Assembly: GCA_964036315.1 (NCBI GenBank)
Contig: OZ038485.1
Span: forward strand, 78,766,960-78,830,959
Length of the DNA: 64,000 nt
Reading direction: 5' to 3'
From: Acanthosepion esculentum
Lineage: Eukaryota > Mollusca > Cephalopoda > Sepiida > Sepiidae
The notes below the pieces were generated by a model. It saw only the letters and a list, made by a program, of their open reading frames with translations. It was not told where the DNA came from and made no database searches. Of this stretch, positions 11,121 through 22,852 are shown one piece after another. A program made the position numbers and the translations under genes. Each line of letters begins with the position of its first letter. Position 1 is the stretch's first letter.

Positions 11121-12185
11121 TTCTTTTCATTAACTACAGCGCATTGCGTATTTTTATTGTTTTCCCTTCAACTCAAGATGGAAGGCAAGTTGACATATTA
11201 CAACTGATTTTTTAATCCCATAACTAAATGATAATTTATGTATTCTATGAATTAAAAATTTTCTTTTTCTTTTAAAAATGTTTCTTTTTGATTTTTGGCA
11301 GTTAGCCTCCAGCAACTTCCTTGCGTTTTATTTTTAATTTTATTTCAGATTGCTTTAACTGAATTTCATTTAATTTACATAACTTATGCACAGTTATCCC
11401 CCTTTATTTTTTGTCTTTTTTTGCTGCTTGACTAAATATTTTCTTTTGTTCATTTTTATATTTTATATTGACTGCTATTCACTGATCGGACAGTTTGTAT
11501 TCAAATTTTATTATTTACACGGATAATTCCTGTTTATCCAAATATTCTTGCATACGATGGCTATGAATTCCTTTTTACGCTAGTGTTGAATCTGATCAAC
11601 ATAATAGCAAAAATAATATTTTAAAACTTCAATCAAATCGTTTTTTCAACAGAATTATAAAGTTTCTTATTTGTTGTTAATTCATTGTAAATTTTCAGTT
11701 TCTGTTAAAAGTACGCCAGGGTAAACGAGTCCAATCCTCAGGTAGTGTTTCCTAAATTAAATATTCCCCTGAAAATTGGTCTCATCACCATGCGGAGGAT
11801 AGATCAATATGTCCATAGCCTGGCATCTAGTTATTAACTTCATTTTGATCTGAAATTTTCACTGCGTCATTTTTATCTATGTGATTAACAAGAAGACCTT
11901 ATTGAAAATGAAATGATACACTGAAAATTTATCAGCGCAACCAAAGACTAATTAAAAAAATATACTGTTTGACTATTTAGTCCGATTAGTTGCATTCAAT
12001 TTATTGGCTTTTTAATAAATATGCGATTGACTTATTGATGTTCTATATAATCAACCAAAAATGTAATATATACAGAATACCCGCCAAAACGTGTGTGCAT
12101 TTAGATAACATATTTCAATTTTCATATTCTAATAAATGTCGTGGGTAATATACAAATGTTCATTCTTTTCTCTGAGAGTATTTTT
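11121..12185. other. AT-rich intron, nothing recognised
   Basis: No supported exon or element. Confidence 0.5.
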
Positions 12186-12850
12186 TCTTCTATGTTCCAT
12201 GTCCATTTACGACATTGGAGATCAGGACTCTCAATAATTTCCGGTCCTTTGCAGAGCTATTAGTAACTTTGTCTTTTTGTCATCTTTCTTAAACCTTGTT
12301 CTATCAACCATATACACAAGCTCCCTAGTTTGGTTATGCGTTGTTTTCCTCTATCGCTCTTGCCTTAAATATGGCTTGTGAGTGTCAAATTTCCCAAGCC
12401 GTCCTACCTCATTATGTGTCCTAGAAATTTCACTTATATCTTTCTTATTATTATGTAAGTGTCCTTTTTTTATTCCATTTTTTTCTAAATCTTCGTCGTT
12501 GCTCTCCTCTTCAGCCCATAACATTCTCAGAATCCTTCTTTAGAACAATATTTATGTTGCTTCAAGTTTCTATTTCATCTATGAGAGGATGGTCCAGCAT
12601 TCACTGCCATATAGGAGGACTGATATTACGTAAGAGTTGAGTGCATTTTTCTTTGTTTCTAACGAAATCTTTGTTTCTTAATACTTTGCTTAGCTTTTGG
12701 GAGGCAACTTTCGCTATCCCAATGGGCCTTCGAATTTCTGTGTCGCACTTTCTAATTTCTAATTTGTATGTTGGGCGGTTCCTTTTGCTGATAGCTATGC
12801 ATTCTTTCTTCTTGCATTTGATGTTTAGTCCTTTACGTTGAGAAGACATA
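12186..12850 (-). mobile_element. RTE-like LINE C-terminal fragment, reverse orientation
   Basis: The reverse complement contains AATTTCTAGGACACATAATG (FLGHIM) followed by GGGAAATTTGACACTCACAA, matching the + copy at 14195-14575. This is the region after the RT domain in a mollusc LINE family whose products read ...FLGHIMRK..LENLTLTG... It extends toward the 5' side, where TTCGAAGGCCCATTGGGATA is shared with 38445-38825. Stops throughout. Confidence 0.7.
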
Positions 12851-13539
12851 CCCTTGATAAAACTTACTGAAAGTGAATGACAGTTTTAACGTATATTTTA
12901 ATAAATTCTTGCCATAATATTGCGGGTTATATAAGCAGCTACAAAATTAATGTAATTAGTCATTGGTGCATGCACAACAATTCGGATTCTTTACACAGTA
13001 GATTTTCTAATGGGATGCAAGTGTGCAATTTCTGATGCAAATAAATGCTAGTGTGCTTTCAAGAATTCTCGATAAGCACTTGGTAAAACATGTGTCGATG
13101 ACTGAATAATGATGCCATGAACGCCTATATAAACATTCTTATGCATTGTGTATGTTGTATTTTTTGTGTCGATTGCGCTGTTTTTTTTCTGCACCGAAGG
13201 ACACGTTAGTATATAATTTACATTCTCTGTTTATATCTGTAAGTAGTTAGATAAAACGTGTTTGATTTTGCATTTAACTCTTTTGTTATGAAAGCGTTAA
13301 AAGCCTAAAACCTCAGCTTTAATATCCATCAGAAAGGAACTGCGGTCTTATCTAGCACATGAAACTTATAGCTACACTAATATCTTAGAATCTTTTGGAG
13401 ATACATATTTTGCACAAGAATTAGTACTCAAGTTGTTAAAACGGTTGCTCAAATTCTTTAAACGTGTGTATAATTAATAGAAAAAAGACATTTAACGTAA
13501 CTAAACCAGAAAAATTAAGAATTCTTAAATATAGTATCA
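12851..13539. other. AT-rich intron, nothing recognised
   Basis: No supported exon or element. Confidence 0.5.
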
Positions 13540-13815
13540 GTCCCTCTATATGCAAGACCACTGATCGGGGGAGTGGACGTTTTGATGAGCATGGAACTAC
13601 TTCTTAATTGCTGTTGTTTTCCCAGGTCCACCCTGACCGGAGTGGTAGCACATGTTTGGGCAAACAGTGAACCCCCAAGCAAAAACAGAACATTATGCAA
13701 ATAGATTTTTATAGTAAAATACCAACAATATCTACTTATAGTAAAATTACCAGCAATATATTTTATAGCAAAACAACCAAGAATAGCTTTTATATGTAGT
13801 TGAAGGCAATGCAAT
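13540..13815 (-). repeat. Unclassified interspersed repeat X, reverse copy
   Basis: Its reverse complement is clearly homologous to 26935-27230: GCCTTCAACTACA, TTTTGCTATAAAATAT, TTGGGGGTTCACT versus TTGTGGGTTCACT, ACAGCAATTAAGA, and CCGATCAGTGGTCTTGC versus CTAATCAGAGGCCTTGC. This copy has extra internal ~30-bp units built on TATAGTAAAAT-ACCA(A/G)CAATAT that the other lacks. No coding sequence or family name recognised. Confidence 0.65.
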
Positions 13816-14194
13816 TACGTTCAAAATATTTAGATGTCGACATTAAATAATCCATAGAGGTTGACATATCGCTAAACAAAATCAGTCAAAGAACCAACAT
13901 AAAAAGAACTCTTTTATGACATTAATCCATATAATGTCCTACAATTTCTTACAGAAATCAAACTGTATTCCAAAATATAACTTCAACAAAACTTCGACAT
14001 AAAACACATATCACCACCTCTAGTAATTATATTTACACAAACATTTGTATGCACAAATCTACCATGTATTCAATTGTGAAAGCAGAATAACATATTTTTA
14101 TTACTTCAAAGCCCCCAAGAAAATTGAATTTTCAGTATTACATGATGCGTAAGGAGTTGATATGCCGTGATAACAAATAAAAAACAAACAAACT
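13816..14194. other. AT-rich intron, nothing recognised
   Basis: No supported exon or element. Confidence 0.5.
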
Positions 14195-14575
14195 CACAGA
14201 TGGAGAAGAGAATTGAAGCAACAGAAATGTGTTCCTACAGGAAGATACTGAGAATGTCATGGACCGAGCATATGTGTAACGACGAAGGTTTAGAGAAAAT
14301 GGGAAAAAAGGACACATACTTAACATCTGGAAGAGACAATTAAAATTTCTAGGGCACATAATGAGTAAAGATAGCTTGAGAAATTTGACACTCACAGGAC
14401 AGGTTACAAGTAAGAGAGAGGAAAACAACGCATAACCTACGTAGCGAGCTTGAATAGATGGATGGCGGATCAAGGTCGAAGAGAGATAGCAAAAAAAACT
14501 AAATTTATTAAGGACTACAAAGTACAGGAAATTTTGGAGAGTTGTGATCGCTAACGTTCATAGCGAGTTGCGTAA
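14195..14575 (+). mobile_element. RTE-like LINE C-terminal fragment, forward
   Basis: Decayed frame reading EATEMCSYRKILRMSWTEHM, then a stretch corresponding to FLGHIMSKDSLRNLTLTGQ and ITYVASLNRWMADQGRREIA in shifting frames. This is the C-terminal region downstream of the RT domain. The same family occurs inverted at 12186-12850 and 38445-38825. Not intact. Confidence 0.75.
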
Positions 14576-14584
14576 GATTTAGCC

Positions 14585-15128
14585 AGAGCCTTTATTTTGC
14601 ACATTTATAAATCTACCATTCGTTCGTGCATTGACTATTGCCGCCATATCTAGTTTGGTTCTCTTGCTATATATTTTGATATTCTTGGCAAAATTCAAAG
14701 GATGGTCTGTAATGTAATCGATCCTGACATCTCAAATTCAGTCACTTTCCAAACGACATGTTATGACGTTTCTCTGCTTTTTTACTAGAAATATCTTTAT
14801 GTCAATTGTTCTCAAGATATTTCCTTCTTGGTGGCTCGACTGCATAATGTTAAGCGTACTACTAGATTAGCATCTTGAGCTCACTATTTTACTGTTGAAC
14901 TAACTAAATGTAACCGTATGTTCTATTCTAATATTTTTCGTTTTTTCACCTGTGGAATCCTGTTCCGGTTTGTTGCTACCTACAATCTCAATCGCCATCT
15001 GTTTTCTTCAACCTTGTTCTTTTATTGGATTTCACCTCACTAATGACCTTTCATTCTCTTCTACTCTCAATAACCCCTTGCATCTTAGTGGCAATATTGC
15101 CTTGCTTGGGGTAATATGATTAAAAGAA
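14585..15128 (+). mobile_element. LINE-A 3' half-kilobase, forward
   Basis: Starts at ATTTATAAATCTACCATTCG (IYKSTIRSC-like). It continues through an RT C-terminal frame with frameshifts and ends CCCTTGCATCTTAGTGGC...TTGCTTGGGGTAATATGATT. Collinear with 47880-48484. It sits directly after the RTE-like piece, so the two insertions are back to back in the same orientation. Confidence 0.8.
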
Positions 15129-15943
15129 TTACTTACAAACGAGTTGCCTATAAAAGAAATTCGTATATACTGCTTAGAAAAAAACTTTCTTTGCTTTTGT
15201 GGGTGGCCTTGAATTAAAAAAAATGCTATTCGTATCTGAAATTAACGGATAAGTGATGCAACCGTAAAATATATAATACAAACGTTAATGTATTTCAACT
15301 CATGGTTAAACTATCATCTGTATACAATTATTTTCTCAGATCGATAACTTCAAATGAATACATTCTATAAACTCTATAGATTTCATCAAATCCTATAGAC
15401 TGATGTTACAAAATCACTTATCAAATTACAAAAACTGCATCACTTGAACACATACAAAAACAACGACAACATTAATGAATAACACATGTAACTCGAAGAG
15501 AAGATAATGATACAACCATCTTCCCACGCTATCTTAAAAAAAGGTCTGGAAAGAAATGCCCATCAGTAATAGAAAGAGCTATAAAATTTAGTGGACTTGA
15601 GATGAATATCCTGAATAGCTATTTTAAGTGAAAGGTTTTATAAATTTCAACCGATAGCAACACGAACTGTTAGGTTACTGAATGCTGAACATTTCACAAA
15701 TGCTGTTTTACAATGTCAGCTCTTCTACACTTCCAGTTATGGAAGCCAACACACAAGCGTTTAAAGATAGAGATGTATTTCTTATCTTCTGAAAGCTAGA
15801 TTCCGCTATCTTTTATGTTTTGGATACAAAAATAGTATTAATATCAATATTACAGTGAATTATTTTGAATTTAATTATTATTAGAGGATGCATTATCGAT
15901 AATTATTAATTTTTGACAAGTTGTTCTTACATCTTAATTTCAG
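15129..15943. other. AT-rich intron, nothing recognised
   Basis: No supported element. The candidate exon at 15944 follows. Confidence 0.5.
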
Positions 15944-15997
15944 TTGCTTTTCATCGCAACTAGCGAAATCATCATTCACCGGCCATTATCAATCAAG
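15944..15997 (+). other. Candidate degenerate exon of IP3R-like gene (acceptor present, donor AT not GT)
   Basis: A good acceptor (TTCTTACATCTTAATTTCAG) is followed by 18 phase-0 codons reading LLFIATSEIIIHRPLSIK. IP3Rs have an ILIETKLVLSRF-like stretch between the parts encoded by exons A and B, so position, phase and pattern all fit. At the expected 3' end the sequence is AAG|ATGAAAG, one base from the donor AAG|GTGAAAG. No GT occurs downstream until about 16052, beyond an in-frame TAA at 16021. It could be a dead exon, a sequencing or polymorphic change, a rare non-GT donor, or coincidence. Confidence 0.3.
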
Positions 15998-16400
15998 ATG
16001 AAAGAAATACCAGACAAAAATTAATAATCATTGATATTTCATTTCATGATAGTCAAATTCAGTATAATGTTACCAATTTAATATATTTGTTTCTGTTTTT
16101 TTTACAGAGAAAATTAAATATGGAAACATTGATCTGTATTTAAAAAGCGTTTGTAATCCAATGCATTATAAATGAAAAAAAAAAGGTTTTTACGCCAAAA
16201 TCCTCGTGATGTTCATGTTGAAAAGTTCTTTTTTTTTTTTACTATTTCCGACATTATTTCAAACAAGTAGTTATGGAATTGAACATGGCCCTAAACAAAA
16301 ATTTAATTGCATGAATCGTATTTATCTATTTGTTTCGTAGATAGGTATGATCATATTGCATGCCTCTTTGCACTGAAGTTGTTCTCTCTCTCTCACACAT

Positions 16401-16432
16401 GTACACACACACTCACACACACACACACACAC

Positions 16433-16520
<88 letters not shown>
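16401..16520. repeat. (CA)n then (TA)n compound microsatellite
   Basis: CA-rich 16401-16434, then about 40 TA units with one TACATA interruption. The right end adjoins the mariner-derived element. Confidence 0.97.
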
Positions 16521-16524
<4 letters not shown>

Positions 16525-16534
16525 CTATGTATAT

Positions 16535-16906
16535 AGGGTGTCCCTAAAATCTGGACACAGGCAAAAATGCTGAAATAATAGAACTTAAATAAAGAACTGA
16601 TATTAACGAATAGCATCTTCAATATGATTTCCATTATTTGTGATGCAAAGTTAGATGAATTTTGCAAGATTCACGTAAACTCGATGCAATAACTCTACAT
16701 TGTCGTCAATTTTAGAATATTCACTATTTATGCGTTCAATCAAGTGTGTTGCATTTGTACTTTTCATTGAGTACACCTTCCCTTTCAGTATACCCCAGAA
16801 AATAGAAGTCAATTCTTTCTTCTTTCGACAAAACTATGTTTAATCTGTGTAGGTAAAAAACGTTGTTGATGAGATTTCCTCTGTGTCCAGACTTTAGTGA
16901 TATGCC

Positions 16907-16908
<2 letters not shown>
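16535..16908 (-). mobile_element. Mariner-type deletion derivative between two TA tracts
   Basis: The ends are imperfect inverted repeats: left TAGGGTGTCCCTAAAATCTG and, reverse-complemented, the right end TACGGCATATCACTAAAGTC, both continuing into TGGACACAG. On the minus strand, N-terminal (LSKEERIDFYFLGY) and C-terminal (CITNNGNHIED) transposase-like pieces are joined with the middle missing. Length 374 bp. It is bounded by TA and embedded in an otherwise continuous (TA)n tract, as expected for a TA-targeting transposon. Confidence 0.75.

Positions 16909-16994
<86 letters not shown>
16909..16994. repeat. (TA)n microsatellite
   Basis: About 43 TA units on the right side of the mariner derivative, probably continuous with 16439-16520 before insertion. 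Confidence 0.98.
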
Positions 16995-16997
<3 letters not shown>

Positions 16998-18094
16998 ACG
17001 TTTTGCTTTCATGTAGAGGTAGTAATGTGAAAATGTCTATGGCTGATATTTCTTAAGTGATCCTTTTCATGACAAAGCCTAAGGACTTAATCATGAGAAA
17101 ATAATTTATTTCAGGTTTCATTGTATTGACAGAAATTGATTGATTTTTTTTTAAATGATTTATTTGAGTTTTTAAATATCTTAAACTTTAGCCATAATAA
17201 CGTGTGTAAAATATCAATACACTGAAAAAATTGTCAGTTTTTGCATTTTATCTGCTTCAGGTAAACAGCTTATATGACTGTCTATGGGAATATAACTAAC
17301 GTATAAACAGGTTTACCAGTTGCGGTACATTTAACCTTTTTTTGTTTTGTTTTGACATTCTAGCCTAATCTTCATCTATTCTTCTTTATTCGGCCGGGAG
17401 CGTATTTTTTATTTTAGTTTCGTTGATCTTTAATCTAACATTTAATGTTTTGCTTGAAATATTTGGTTTTACCTTTTGACAATTAATGAGTTTTGTATTT
17501 AATTCTGCCTACCTTGTTCTTATTGTCTCAGTAATATATTTAAAAAAATCCTGAAGCTATTTTGAATCAAACGAAACTTTTGAAAAATAATTTCATTTAC
17601 ACCTATGCAAATACTCCCTTTAAATTTTTTTCGGATAAATTTCTCATTCTTATACAATATAACTGATTCGATAACAGCAACAGCTAAAATCAATTCTATT
17701 ATATTCTATTACTGCTGGAAATTTTTAAAATACAGTAGATATTTACAGATTTTACAAGTACGAAATGTTGAAACGATTTCTCTTGCTTTAAATTATTTCG
17801 ATTTTTACGACTTGGAATTTGAAATAGGCCTCCATATTATTGCGAATGTCATAATAACATTTTAGTTTGGCAATGTTAGCGCAATTAATTTATATATAGT
17901 GGATTTATTAATTATATATATTTATTTATATATACTGGAATTTTTTATATCATTGATGTTATTAATATATTCCACGCTAAAAATCAGTAGCAAGTCCAAC
18001 CATGACAAGAAATGCCAATTTTCAAGTAATTAAATTTCTGTTAGATCATTGCAAAAGTTCGTACTCGATTAGAAAATTTAAAACAAAATTTTGC
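16995..18094. other. AT-rich intron, nothing recognised
   Basis: No supported exon or element. Confidence 0.5.
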
Positions 18095-18770
18095 ATACTC
18101 TTATGAAAAAAGATCATTTATTTGTCAAGTACATAATCTCCCATCGTACTTGTTTGCTTGTTGATGCCATTTGGGGAGAAACTTTTTTGCTGGTTGTGAT
18201 TATTGTATCCAGTCAAATTTTTCGTCATTTAAATTGTTCTATAGAGATCGGAACAAATGAAAATACAAATGAGCCAACTCAGGAGAATACAGTAAGTGCT
18301 GGAAGGTTTCCATTTCAACTTTAAGTTTCTGCAAGGTCTGCTTTGCAACATGCTGTCTTGCGTAGTCGTGATGGAAAACGACACCTTTTCGATTAGCAAA
18401 AATCACCCGTTTCTCTTGAACGCAAGTCTCTTCAAATGACGAAAGGCAGTTGAGATATCGATTTTGAAACTTTTTAGCAATCTCCTCCGTCGAAGTTCCG
18501 GTTTATTTGCCACGATGGCAAACGGGGCGTGGTTGATCATTTAGGTTAAAATCATCCTGACGAAATCTTCCAAACCCCATTTGACAGTCCGATGAGCTGG
18601 GAATAAAAAAAGAGACCATCTGAATCTGCCGAGGCTTATTCTATTCCGAAATTCATAGACAAACGTTAACTTTCCATCCTCCATCTTTAATTCATTTGTG
18701 GACAAATCATCAACTTTCAAAAAAGTCCGGTTCGGAAATTAGCGATGAAAGGTTTCTATCTAGAACACAC
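18095..18770 (-). mobile_element. Second mariner-like transposase pseudogene
   Basis: The reverse strand reads, from 18770 downwards, an N-terminal HTH region (DFNLNDQPRP, TEEIAKKFQ, then SSFEETCVQEKRVIF), followed directly by the catalytic block NRKGVVFHHDYARQHVAKQT and a YSPELA...YFHLFRSL segment. The stretch between HTH and catalytic region is shortened, and stops occur. This lineage differs from the 3317-4666 element. Clear terminal repeats were not identified. Confidence 0.75.
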
Positions 18771-19799
18771 CAGAAATCGGCACTAAAACAAACGTACGTA
18801 TAAAGTCGCAGTCATTATATATTAACAATGAAAATCGGGTACAAACTACTGCAATGATCTCTTAATATCACAAATTCAGAAAACAATGAACATATAAGTT
18901 ATAATAACTAGTAAATTAAAACGCACTATCGAAAAATTTAAGTCCTAATATTTTTAAATGAAGGCTCGTTATTATGAGTCAGGTGAGAGAAAGAAACTTT
19001 ATCTCCAAAAGAGAGTCCAATTCTTTTCATTAAAATACTTTACTTGTCAAGTGAATGATAGCAATCATATCAGTAACCATACGTCGGTCTAACTGATGTA
19101 ATCTAGCAGGACATTAAGTGTTTCTCAGGATGAAAAAAGAACAGTAAAGTTTATTTATTTATAGCATTTTTATCTATTCTTGCGTATTAAAATCTTCATG
19201 TTCAGTTTTTGTATTTGTAAAATCCGTGTTATCTACGTGGAATATATATGCGCAAATATTTCAACTAACATGTTTATACAAAATTCAATCAATATTTTCT
19301 TAAACTAACGACAATCTGAATTAATAAATTTAAACTGGCATAAGTCGTTCTCTGTTTTGAATCGAATTTTCAATTTGTACATTCCTGATCGAATGATCTG
19401 ATTCGATACGGATAGAAGTATTCTTAATCAAATACAAAGGATGACTGTCCCCAAATATAATAACGAATTTTCGGGGGGGGGGGGAATATTTTGAGCGTTA
19501 TAAAACGTGTATAATTCGTAAAAAAACACGTTTCATGTTGATTTTGCTGGTAATTTCTTTTTTTAAAAATCGTCTCATGACAATGTAATGGTATTTTAAA
19601 GAAATTCGCTGCTTTTCACTATCAGACTAGCATTTTTTAAAATTAAATCGACACCTTTCACTACAGAGATGAAAAAAATTAAATTTAGAGAAATAAGTTT
19701 TGCCAAAAAGTAAGCATATAAAATATTTCTGAAGTGCCTATTTCCTCCTGTTAAGCAGTTTTGCATCTTTATTTTAAATGCGGCTTAGTTTTGCAGAAG
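18771..19799. other. AT-rich intron with a poly-G run
   Basis: Nothing supported except a run of ten G at about 19473-19482. Confidence 0.5.
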
Positions 19800-20790
19800 T
19801 TCAAAATTGCGGAAACAGGATGCAAGAAAACGGTGTGATGACAGTTCTCAGATGAGAGCATGGCAGACATTGATGATCAGTTTTCGGAAGCCAGGCTTGT
19901 GTCTTGACGTGCACTGGCAGAAGATACTCGACTGTCAAACCCACGAAGCAATCAATGTTTCGATGTTTCCTTTGTAGGAAAAGGATTGTAGGATGGAAAA
20001 TAATCACCCCGAAGGACACGGAGAAGCTTTTGAAATTTATGGAGACTGAAAAGTGAAGATTGGGTAGCTCATGGCAGCACTACTCAATTTTCGGCCTGAT
20101 CTGGCTTTTGTAAAAGTGGGAGTCATGTACTTACTGGATCAGTAGAGGGAACTAACCATTGTTCCAGTATCTTTAGTGATAGATCATGCGCTCAGGTTCC
20201 GTTTGAGATGTGGTTTGAGTTCGTCCCAACAGGCGTTCAAGATACTGGAACTCTCTGAGAGAACACCCGTTCATCGCGTTCGGTGAAAATTCAGAGCAAA
20301 ATAACATGGACATATTTGGACTACTAATGAGAAGGAATAACATCAAAATCTAATGGCTTTCAAATGTAACTTCTTGTAGTCCAATCTGATATGCTCAGGA
20401 CTAGACAAGATCATTAACTATTGCTTTTCGGTAAGGCTCCCTCGTCTAAATGGTATTAATTGTCGGGGACGACGGGATGATATAAATCGTGGTGTCCAGT
20501 TTCAAACCTGTTCTCTGATTAGTAACTTAATTTCTCATTAATACTTTTCGGGTGAGAATTTATCCCTCCGGGATTTAATACCTTGATGTGGTGGAATAAT
20601 TTGCATAATATTATGACTCCGAGAGTTATACTGGTGGGAGTTCAGCTTAGACAGGCAGATTAATGGTTAAGAGTTAGACAAAGTTTTCGTAGCGTAGATG
20701 AGCAAATCTGAAACGGGCTGCAGCTCCCCAATTGCATGGATAGGCGAGCATCAACAAACTGATACATTGGTTTGATATGGAGTGATTAAT
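19800..20790. other. Unclassified, more balanced GC; likely old repeats
   Basis: 19800-20330 and 20400-20790 are less AT-rich than the neighbouring intron and have a decayed-coding texture, but no frame stays open and I recognise no domain on either strand. Confidence 0.35.
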
Positions 20791-21482
20791 GATGAAGGAT
20801 AAGCGACACAATCGACTACAATGGTATAAAAAAGCAAATCTAGTTAACTGAATGCTGCGGTTAGACGTAGAGTTACTATTACAGAATGGTAATTACAATG
20901 TGTGAATGCAATTCGAAAAAAGGCATGTCTAGTAAACCCAGTTTTTTATACCATATCGTTTGTCGCAAAAGCATGTCCTTTGGACAGAGAGGAATTAAAG
21001 AAACTAGTTGATGCTGTTTGAGTTTGCTCGAAGTAGAAGATTTATCATAAAACAAAGCCAATCATAATAACTCAGTTTTGAAACATGTGAACACCAATGG
21101 AGGCCGTGATGTCATGAATACAAGCTCTTCACAATCGAAGTTCTTATTCGTTAGAAATGAAAAACAACATTATCGTGTTTACTATCTGCGAATAAGCTTG
21201 TCAGTGAAAGTTGTTGATTTCATGTGAAAAAATGATGTCTTGTTAGTGAAAGCAAAAACTAATTTATTAATGTTTGGTGAGTTCATATTTTTATGATTAA
21301 ATGATTCATTATCCATTCACAGATTAGGACGATGAAAGGCGACCAATTCACGTTATATAATTCCTACTACAAATAGTACTTATACATCCTTTTCAAGAAA
21401 AATAACTGCAACGCGTGACTTTTTTTCGTTTTTTTTTATAATAAACCTTGTTGCCTAATATTCATGTCAATTACCATTTCAG
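20791..21482. other. Intron upstream of exon B, nothing recognised
   Basis: AT-rich, ending in the T-rich tract and acceptor of exon B. Confidence 0.5.
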
Positions 21483-21593
21483 GACAGCATCTACCTTTTG
21501 GATAGAGGACAAAATATCAACAAAAGGCCGAACATTGTTTACATCTCGATCGATGGAGGAAACAATTGGATCCCTTTACATTCATTTGTTGAT
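21483..21593 (+). CDS. ITPR-like: Exon B of IP3R-like gene
   Basis: This 111-nt exon is open in phase 0 for 37 codons. It follows a pyrimidine-rich acceptor (...TTACCATTTCAG) and ends at the donor GAT|GTAAGA. The translation includes RPNIVYISIDGGNNWIPLHS. It aligns with the IP3R stretch EVWLFW-D...(R/S)LAQ, which sits between the first RIH helices and the YYRYQLNLF helix. It opens with DSIYLLDRGQ, which has no clear counterpart. Joined to 24356-24433 it keeps frame without insertion. About 20-30 residues of the family alignment seem missing between this exon and exon A; the candidate at 15944-15997 would fill part of that. Confidence 0.8.
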
Positions 21594-21710
21594 GTAAGAC
21601 GATTACATTTCTTTGATTGCTATGAGTGAAAGCAACATTATCTGATGGTGGAAATACAGACGATAAACAATTTCCTTTCATCATCCAACACATATACATA
21701 CAAACCTACA

Positions 21711-21770
21711 TGCACACACGTAAACGCACGCACACACACACACATACACACACACACGTGTGTGTGTCGG
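21711..21770. repeat. (CA)n/(GT)n palindromic microsatellite
   Basis: An interrupted CA tract that switches to CACACACGTGTGTGTG, giving a self-complementary centre. Confidence 0.9.
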
Positions 21771-22118
21771 TGTTTTTCGGCACCAATATATCTTTTTAAA
21801 AAGTTTCATCGAAGATGAATGGCAAAGCACTGCGATTAAACTTTTTATTAAATTTTTCCTGCACTCGTACAAGTGATTTATTTTCTGGACATAATAAGTA
21901 AAATCTATCAAATTAATCTGTGGATCTGAGTGTTTCCGTTTAATCTATTAGTCATTATCAAGGCTCTTTTTTGTTTAACTGAATATGTAGATTTTTTTTT
22001 ATATATACAGAGATTGGAATGGTTTTAATTTTCGAACAGGGTCAGCAAGCACATTGTGGCCGTGTTTATAGTTACTATTGTGAGTTGGATTTAAAAAAAA
22101 ATATTATTAACGTTTCAA

Positions 22119-22172
22119 TATATATATATATATATATAAATATATATATATATATTGTGTGTGTGTGTGTGT
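22119..22172. repeat. (TA)n(GT)n compound microsatellite
   Basis: TA units with one TAAATA break, followed by about nine GT units. Confidence 0.95.
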
Positions 22173-22331
22173 AAAAAACATGATATCAATCATTAAAAAA
22201 GGAAATTCATTTTTCGAAATTGATATCCTGAGATTATGACAGTTACAAGGGAAGATTTTATAAGTAAGCAAATTTATATCCGGAGGCCGGTTATAAACGG
22301 GAATCACCGTGGTTATGAGCTATTAAATAGG

Positions 22332-22562
22332 TGTTGTAACCTAGAAAAGGTTACTGAATGAGGAATAACCAAAACAGAGGTTAGAAATGAAATGGTAATC
22401 TTTATAACATCAACAAAATACAATACTCGCCAGCGGTGTGAAGTACATAAACCACTGCTAGTGGTGAACTACTTAGCATATTACCCCCACTTACAATAGC
22501 GTCAAACATATATATGAAGATTGAGACATATCCGTTAGTGTTCATAGGTACGGTATATAACA
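22332..22562 (-). repeat. 3' LTR of the miniature element
   Basis: 231 bp, TGTTGTAACCTAG...CGGTATATAACA on the + strand. It aligns along its full length with 22853-23087. Confidence 0.88.
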
Positions 22563-22852
22563 CCCATTGTTTTAGATTTACTCTACACAGAGTCAATATC
22601 TTTTCCTTTTCGGGTTAATGATGATTCTCTTTGTATCCCTTCTTTTTCTCTTACTTTCTCATTTTGGGATTTTTGTCTTAGGAGCTTTCCGAGGAATGGG
22701 CACATCAAATGTGTCAAAAAGAACTTCCATAGGCTCAACATACACTGGAGTATCGTTCTCTTCATCTATATACCTACTTTTTGTTTGATTCAAGTGCCTT
22801 TTGTGCGCCATTTTCGGTTCTTTGACCAAACTTCTCATTCTCGTCGCCAAAA

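Noticed and set aside
10621..11215. Long Phe/Leu-rich frames up to 194 codons
   Set aside because: They come from a pyrimidine-rich tract; three frames stay open together, which shows a composition effect and not a membrane protein.
16093..16140. Possible exon after TTTTTTTTACAG
   Set aside because: The frame stops after a few codons and no donor follows.
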